Shown: positions 59,757 through 64,000 of the stretch, piece by piece | Numbering within the stretch: position 1 is the stretch's first letter | Layout: each line of letters begins with the position of its first letter | Program-made: the position numbers and the translations under genes | The notes under the pieces: model-generated | The model's input: the letters and a program-made list of their open reading frames with translations, nothing else | The model's database searches: none | Told to the model about the DNA's origin: nothing | Origin: a bacterium | GTDB taxonomy: Bacteria; Elusimicrobiota; Elusimicrobia; Elusimicrobiales; UBA9959 | Direction of reading: 5' to 3' | DNA length: 64,000 nt | Assembly: GCA_021811315.1 (NCBI GenBank) | Contig: JAJZPF010000008.1 | Location: forward strand, 30,294 to 94,293

Positions 59757-60245
59757 TTACTTCCCGGTCTTCGCGTCGGGCTTTTCCTCGGCGGCCGGCT
59801 CCCCGGCGGGAGCTTCGGTCTTGCTTTCCTCGGTTTTCACTTCGGCGGCCGGCAGGTTATCCAGGGCCTCTTTCGCGTCCGGCGCGAAGAAGCTCTCCGG
59901 GTTATCCTTAATGAACTTTTTCAGTGCCGCACGTCCGCCCTCCACGTCTCCTCCGACCACCAGTTCCACGGCGTCGGTCAGCTGCTTCTTCTCGTCGGCC
60001 AGTTTCTTCTGGGCCTTCTCGGAGACGCCGCCCTTCCAGTAAAGAGCGTTGGCGTCCTCGCCCTGTTTCGCGCCGCGCACGGCCGCGACCGCGCTCACGC
60101 GGGTCTTGGACTCGAGCTTCTTCTGCACCTTGGTCTTAAGGCCCTTGAGCATGGTATTATACCAGCCCTTCCAGTCTTTGCCGCTTTCCGCGTGGACCAC
60201 GCCCACCGCGAAGATCAGCGCCAGCGCTATTAATGCTTTTTTCAT
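59757..60245 (-). CDS. Small exported protein of unknown function
   Basis: The ATG at 60245 is preceded by GGGAGGGTATTCTT (162 residues). A signal peptide (ALIALALIFAVGVVHAE) is followed by a helical region (DWKGWYNTMLKGLKTKVQKK, EKAQKKLADEKKQLTDAVEL), a short FIKDNPESFFAPDAKEAL segment and a Glu/Ala/Lys-rich tail. It follows the large NHL/transglutaminase gene by 26 bases, so the two are co-transcribed and may work together in the periplasm. No family recognised. Confidence 0.75.
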   Translation of the reverse strand: MKKALIALALIFAVGVVHAESGKDWKGWYNTMLKGLKTKVQKKLESKTRVSAVAAVRGAKQGEDANALYWKGGVSEKAQKKLADEKKQLTDAVELVVGGDVEGGRAALKKFIKDNPESFFAPDAKEALDNLPAAEVKTEESKTEAPAGEPAAEEKPDAKTGK

Positions 60246-60271
60246 AAGAATACCCTCCCGTTCTATCCGCC

Positions 60272-63200
60272 TCACTTGGACAATTTATCGCCGATGCTCT
60301 TGAGCTCGGGCTCGATCTTCGCCGCCCGCTCGGCGAAGGTCTTTATATCGTCTTTCTTGCCCAGCTTCCCGGAAACCCTGGCGAGGTTGAGCCAGATGTT
60401 CCCGTCGAAAGGGTCGGCCTTGGAGGCTTTGAAATAATAATCCCTGGCCTCGTCGTACTTGCCCGCGGTGAAGCTCAGATTGCCCATGTTATTGAGCGCT
60501 CCGGCGTTAAAAGGCTCCTTTTCGAGGACCTTTCCGAAGCAGCCCGCCGCAGCGTCATAGGCTTTATACTCGGCGTGCACTATGCCCAGGCTGAGGTTAG
60601 CCTCGATATCCCCCGGCATTTCCTGCAGGATGCGGCCGTAATATTTCTTCAGGTAGTCGTAGCGGGCGGCCATAAGCGAAGAGATGGCCTCTTTGATCCG
60701 GTCGGACAGCCCGGCTGAAGCGTATTTATCGGACTCGGTCTCGGGCAGCGTGACGGGCTCGAACTCGTTCCAGGCGGTCCGCACGTCTATGACCTTCACG
60801 TCCTTGTCCATCTTCCTGTAAAGGTCGGCCACGTGCAGGATGGAGTCCTGGAAGCTCTTGCCCACCATGGTGGTCTCAACGCCCACCCACCAGGTATTGT
60901 TATATTTTATCAGGTAGTCCTCGGGCAGGCCCACCGCGTTGGCGTCGGTCTCGCCGGTGTCGAACATCAGCGCGATGTGGCCGGGGAAGTCCAGCAGCGC
61001 GACGTGCAGGCCGGAAGCCTCGAAGATGCTGGCGAACAGCGCGGTCAGGTCGTCGCAGTCGCCGCTCTTCAGCTGCAGCGTATTGCGCGGGAACTGCACC
61101 GTGTCCAGCACCAGGTTCTCCGTGGATTTTATCGTCGCGTAGGGGTTCGCCGGGTCGGCCAGGTAGGAAATGCCGTACTCGCCCAAAGCTTCCCAGGCCA
61201 TAAGAGCGGTCAGGATGCTGTCGTCGAGCAGGTCGGCCTCCGCCTCGAATTTCATCTTTTCGCCGAGGGCGAAAGCCCTGAAGGCCATGATCGGGGTGTC
61301 CTTGATGGTTATGAAGTTGGCCAGCCTGGCCGAATTATCCCACACGATGGCGTTCTTGGAAAGCACCTTGACGGGCTTGTTCAGCGTGGCGGTCTTCTCG
61401 GCCCCGTCCTGGTAATAGGTCAGCGTGAGCTGGCACTGGATAGGCGTGTCCTCGTTGATATTAAGGATCCGGTTATTGAGCGTGGCGGACAGGGCCACGT
61501 CGGTCTGCGAATGAGCCTTCACCTCTTCCACGATCGTGTCGCTCGGGAAGTCCATGAAGTCCTTGAAGAAGAAAGACAGCTTCACGTTGGTGAAATCGCT
61601 GTCGGTGTTGTTCTTCACCGTGATCTTGCCGACCGGGTTCTTCTGGTAATACTTGTAGTTGGCGGAGAAAATATAGCTGAGGTCCGGCGCCAGGATCTCC
61701 ATAGGGGCGACGTTCTTGTTCACGGACGCCTCGGGCGCAGCGGACGCTTCGGGCGCCGCCGCCTTGAGAGCTTCCGGCAGCTTGAAGTCCGCCTCGACGC
61801 GTTCGGAGAACCCGCCCTTCGCGCCGGTGGCGGAGATCCCGGAGACATAGTAGGAATAGACGCCGTCGGCGGTAAGCCCGGTATCTTCGAAAGTTTTATC
61901 TTTGCCGCCGCCGATCTCTACCGGCTCCGCCGCGCCCAGGGCGCGGTAAACCTTGAACCCGCCGGTCCAGGCGTTGGCTTTTGCGTTCCAGGAAAGCTTT
62001 ACGCTCTTCGCCCCGACTTCCGCCTTGACCTCGACGGGAGGAGGAGGGATATAGCTGATGCTGAAGGCCTGGATCCGCGCGTTCTCGGGGTCGGAGACGT
62101 ATATTTTGTCGTTGCGGAAAGCCAGGCCCTGGGGATCCCAGAGCTCGCGCTCGCCTTTCCCCTTGGCGAAAAAGCTGGCCGTGAAATTGCCGTCGGCGTC
62201 GAAGATCTTTACGTTGAAGGCGCCTTTGTCCAGGATGTAGAGGAAGCCCTTGCCGTCATAGGCCAGCGAGACGGGGTCCTGCAGGTTCCCGGAATCGTTC
62301 CAGACGCGCAGGAACTTGCCCATGGAGTCCAGCATTATCACTTTTTTAAGCTCGGAGTCCAGGACGTAGACGTTCTTGTTCTCGTCGCAGGACACCGCGA
62401 CCGGGTTGGCCAGCGTTACGCTGTCCAGCGCCGGGCCCTTGGCAAAAAGGAACATCCCGTCCGCGTTGAAAACCTTTATCATCTTGTTCCTGGTGTCCGC
62501 CACATAGATCATGCCTTTGGGGTTGACGGCCACGGAGGACGGCTGCCTGAACTGGCCCTCGTCGGAGCCGCTCTCGCCGAACATATTTTCATAAGCGCCG
62601 TCCGGCTTGAAGATCTGGATCCTGTCATTGCCGGTGTCGGCCACGTAGATCAGGCCCTTGGGGTCGACGAAAATACCGCGGGGGGCGCGGACTTGCCCCT
62701 GCAGTTTGCCTTCTTTTATGAGCGTCTTCTTGGTGGCCCCGTCAATAAGGGCTATCTCTTTGGCTTCCGGCAGGTACGCGACGATCTTCCCGTCGGGAGT
62801 GACGGCGAACACGTCGGCCTTAAAGGCGACCCTGGGCGCAACGGGACCCTTTACAGTGAACCGGTCGAGTATGGCGGCCATGGGGAGCCCGGCCCTGTCT
62901 TTTGCGTGTTCAAGGCCGATCATGACAACCTTCTTGTTATCGCCGTCGCAGAGGTAGAGCACGCCGTCCTCGTCGATGGCTATGTCGCGCAGGTTCTTAA
63001 ATTCGCTCTTGCCTTTCCCCCTGGTGCCGAAGGTCCCTTTCACCTCGCCGGACTCGGAAACTTCCCTGACCTTGCCTTCCCTGGAATTTATCACGTAAAG
63101 GAGTCCGTATTTGTCGGTGGCCACGCCGTTGTTGGCGATCGCGTATTCCTTGAGCAGCTTGCCGGCCCTGTCGTACCGCTGCAGCATCGCTTTCTCCGAG

Positions 63201-63754
63201 TCGGAGATTATAATGTCGCCGGAACGGCTCAGCACTATTTTTTCAGGGTTGAGCTTCGTGACGCCGTCGGACTTGGCCACGGGGAAACCGTAGAGGTAAA
63301 TGCCGTCGGAGTTAAAGACGGCGATCCTGGAATTCTCGGTGTCGGAAACGTAGAGCCTGTCGTCCGGGCCATAAGCTATGCCGGCGGGTTCCTTCAGCTG
63401 GCCGGGCGCGCTGCCTTCGCTCGAGAAGGCCCAGAGCATCTTTCCTTCCGCGTCGAAAACCACCACGCGGGAGTTGCCGGTGTCGGCTACGTAAAGCTTG
63501 CCGCCGCCGAAGGAGATCGACATCGGTTCCCTCAGGGCGCCCTCTATTTTCTTGAGGAATTTTCCCTCGCCGTCGAAGACGAACACGGCGTTGGCCTTTG
63601 AGTCGGCTACGAAGACCTTGCCTTTAGCCAGCGCCACCGCGCCGGGCTTCAGGAAAGCGGGGGTAAGTATCTGGCCTTTAAATTCTATTTTCTCATAGGC
63701 GTGAGAAACGGACGCCAGCGCGAAAAAGATAAGCGAAAAAATAATGCGGTTCAT
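60272..63754 (-). CDS. Large exported NHL-propeller / FN3 / transglutaminase-like / TPR protein
   Basis: The 1160-residue protein has a signal peptide (IIFSLIFFALASVSHA) and GGGGAGGCA before the ATG. Residues about 25-555 contain at least ten NHL-type repeats (VADTGNSRVVVFDAEGKML, VADTGNDRIQIFKPDGAYEN), enough for two propellers. An FN3 domain (about 558-650), an Ig-like region (about 680-800) and a transglutaminase-like domain (about 860-1010; catalytic Cys in KSGDCDDLTALFASIF, His in DFPGHIALMFD) follow. TPR repeats (about 1040-1150) end it. It is probably a periplasmic or surface protein-processing or scaffolding factor. Confidence 0.88.
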   Translation of the reverse strand: MNRIIFSLIFFALASVSHAYEKIEFKGQILTPAFLKPGAVALAKGKVFVADSKANAVFVFDGEGKFLKKIEGALREPMSISFGGGKLYVADTGNSRVVVFDAEGKMLWAFSSEGSAPGQLKEPAGIAYGPDDRLYVSDTENSRIAVFNSDGIYLYGFPVAKSDGVTKLNPEKIVLSRSGDIIISDSEKAMLQRYDRAGKLLKEYAIANNGVATDKYGLLYVINSREGKVREVSESGEVKGTFGTRGKGKSEFKNLRDIAIDEDGVLYLCDGDNKKVVMIGLEHAKDRAGLPMAAILDRFTVKGPVAPRVAFKADVFAVTPDGKIVAYLPEAKEIALIDGATKKTLIKEGKLQGQVRAPRGIFVDPKGLIYVADTGNDRIQIFKPDGAYENMFGESGSDEGQFRQPSSVAVNPKGMIYVADTRNKMIKVFNADGMFLFAKGPALDSVTLANPVAVSCDENKNVYVLDSELKKVIMLDSMGKFLRVWNDSGNLQDPVSLAYDGKGFLYILDKGAFNVKIFDADGNFTASFFAKGKGERELWDPQGLAFRNDKIYVSDPENARIQAFSISYIPPPPVEVKAEVGAKSVKLSWNAKANAWTGGFKVYRALGAAEPVEIGGGKDKTFEDTGLTADGVYSYYVSGISATGAKGGFSERVEADFKLPEALKAAAPEASAAPEASVNKNVAPMEILAPDLSYIFSANYKYYQKNPVGKITVKNNTDSDFTNVKLSFFFKDFMDFPSDTIVEEVKAHSQTDVALSATLNNRILNINEDTPIQCQLTLTYYQDGAEKTATLNKPVKVLSKNAIVWDNSARLANFITIKDTPIMAFRAFALGEKMKFEAEADLLDDSILTALMAWEALGEYGISYLADPANPYATIKSTENLVLDTVQFPRNTLQLKSGDCDDLTALFASIFEASGLHVALLDFPGHIALMFDTGETDANAVGLPEDYLIKYNNTWWVGVETTMVGKSFQDSILHVADLYRKMDKDVKVIDVRTAWNEFEPVTLPETESDKYASAGLSDRIKEAISSLMAARYDYLKKYYGRILQEMPGDIEANLSLGIVHAEYKAYDAAAGCFGKVLEKEPFNAGALNNMGNLSFTAGKYDEARDYYFKASKADPFDGNIWLNLARVSGKLGKKDDIKTFAERAAKIEPELKSIGDKLSK

Positions 63755-63832
63755 TTTACTGCCTCCCCGTATAATGCTTGTGCCCGCCAGCGCGGTCAGC
63801 GGCCGGCGGCCAGGATTAGTGCTTTGCTGTAT

Positions 63833-63861
63833 ATTATAATATTTTTTTAGAGCGGCTTTTC
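63833..63861 (-). promoter_or_regulatory. Probable promoter of the NHL/transglutaminase operon
   Basis: On the minus strand TTGAAA is followed after 16 bases by TATTAT and overlapping TATAAT, about 80 bases before the ATG at 63754. Confidence 0.5.
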
Positions 63862-63949
63862 AAGCTTTCCATTAACCCAAAAGCTCACGTAACTTCCAGC
63901 AGGCCGATTTGGGAACATGGAAGACACTAAAATTAAAAAATCTCCCGTT

Positions 63950-64000
63950 TTATGACTGTCCCACGGCCAGCCGGGTGGCACGCCGGTAGACTTCTTCATC
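63950..64000 (-). CDS. Possible C-terminal end of a further gene (cut by window edge)
   Basis: The minus strand is open from the right edge and reads DEEVYRRATRLAVGQS followed by TAA. The residue mix looks like a real C-terminus, but 16 residues are too few to name a family or to exclude chance. The gap 63755-63949 otherwise holds only the promoter of the gene at 63754. Confidence 0.35.
   Translation of the reverse strand, partial: DEEVYRRATRLAVGQS

Noticed and set aside
60833-63601. 922-residue plus-strand ORF
   Set aside because: It lies wholly antisense to the NHL/transglutaminase gene and has the repetitive composition expected of an antisense frame in GC-rich DNA.

Overview
The window is about 64 kb of GC-rich bacterial DNA, densely packed, with short intergenic gaps and many ATGA or TGATG stop/start overlaps. 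I see no rRNA, tRNA, CRISPR array, insertion sequence or prophage. The gene mix points to a Gram-negative (diderm) bacterium: lipoproteins, an outer-membrane PorV/PorQ-like protein, a large secreted fibronectin-III protein with a FlgD/type-IX-like C-terminus, and many signal peptides. It fits Elusimicrobiota or a nearby lineage best. That placement is inference from gene content and style; there is no marker gene here to prove it.

Layout. 1-4100: a truncated ComEC-like hydrolase, an ABC-2 exporter operon with an outer-membrane-type protein, and a small membrane protein. 4148-7145: a RIO-type kinase preceded by a probable 22-residue leader ORF, then a four-gene operon (response regulator, transglutaminase-like protein, zinc-ribbon membrane protein, GNAT). 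7204-10593: serine biosynthesis operon serC-serA-DUF1015. 10741-13794: a 46-bp tandem repeat in front of a PEP-synthase-like protein carrying two receiver-like domains. 14603-22941: a complete chemosensory operon (response regulator, CheR, MCP, CheA with two Hpt domains and a receiver, CheB, CheW, CheY) with no flagellar genes nearby. 23175-29859: TPR lipoprotein, flavin reductase, a 227-bp inverted-repeat element, threonine dehydrogenase, a signal-peptide TPR/Ser-Thr kinase and a secreted protein. 29939-33688: SEC-C protein, phosphate butyryltransferase, butyrate kinase, DUF4185 propeller. 33819-39660: secreted FN3 protein, PorV-like protein, LL-DAP-type aminotransferase. 39738-48482: nucleotide-transporter-like MFS protein, a 251-bp multi-hairpin element, M29 aminopeptidase, DUF438/DUF1858 pair, dockerin-like protein, CheC/CheY pair, HI0933-type flavoprotein. 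48512-52222: polar amino acid ABC transporter with fused binding protein and permease, and a HEAT/permuted NlpC-P60 protein. 52352-58661: an unusual four-gene operon of GNAT, LuxE, a LuxC-PaaK fusion and a tocopherol-cyclase-like exported protein. 58757-63754: lipoprotein, small exported protein, and a 1160-residue NHL/FN3/transglutaminase/TPR protein.

Two signals stand out beyond ordinary gene content. First, the Lux-like operon encodes all the parts needed to activate and reduce an acyl group to an aldehyde, but has no luciferase, so it is the best candidate for an undescribed pathway. Second, several genes lack a Shine-Dalgarno site and instead have a -10 box, often of the extended TGn type, ending 6-7 bases before the start codon. 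This predicts leaderless transcripts. Two noncoding inverted-repeat elements (24913-25139 and 41065-41315) and a tandem promoter-proximal repeat (10741-10832) are unexplained by any gene.
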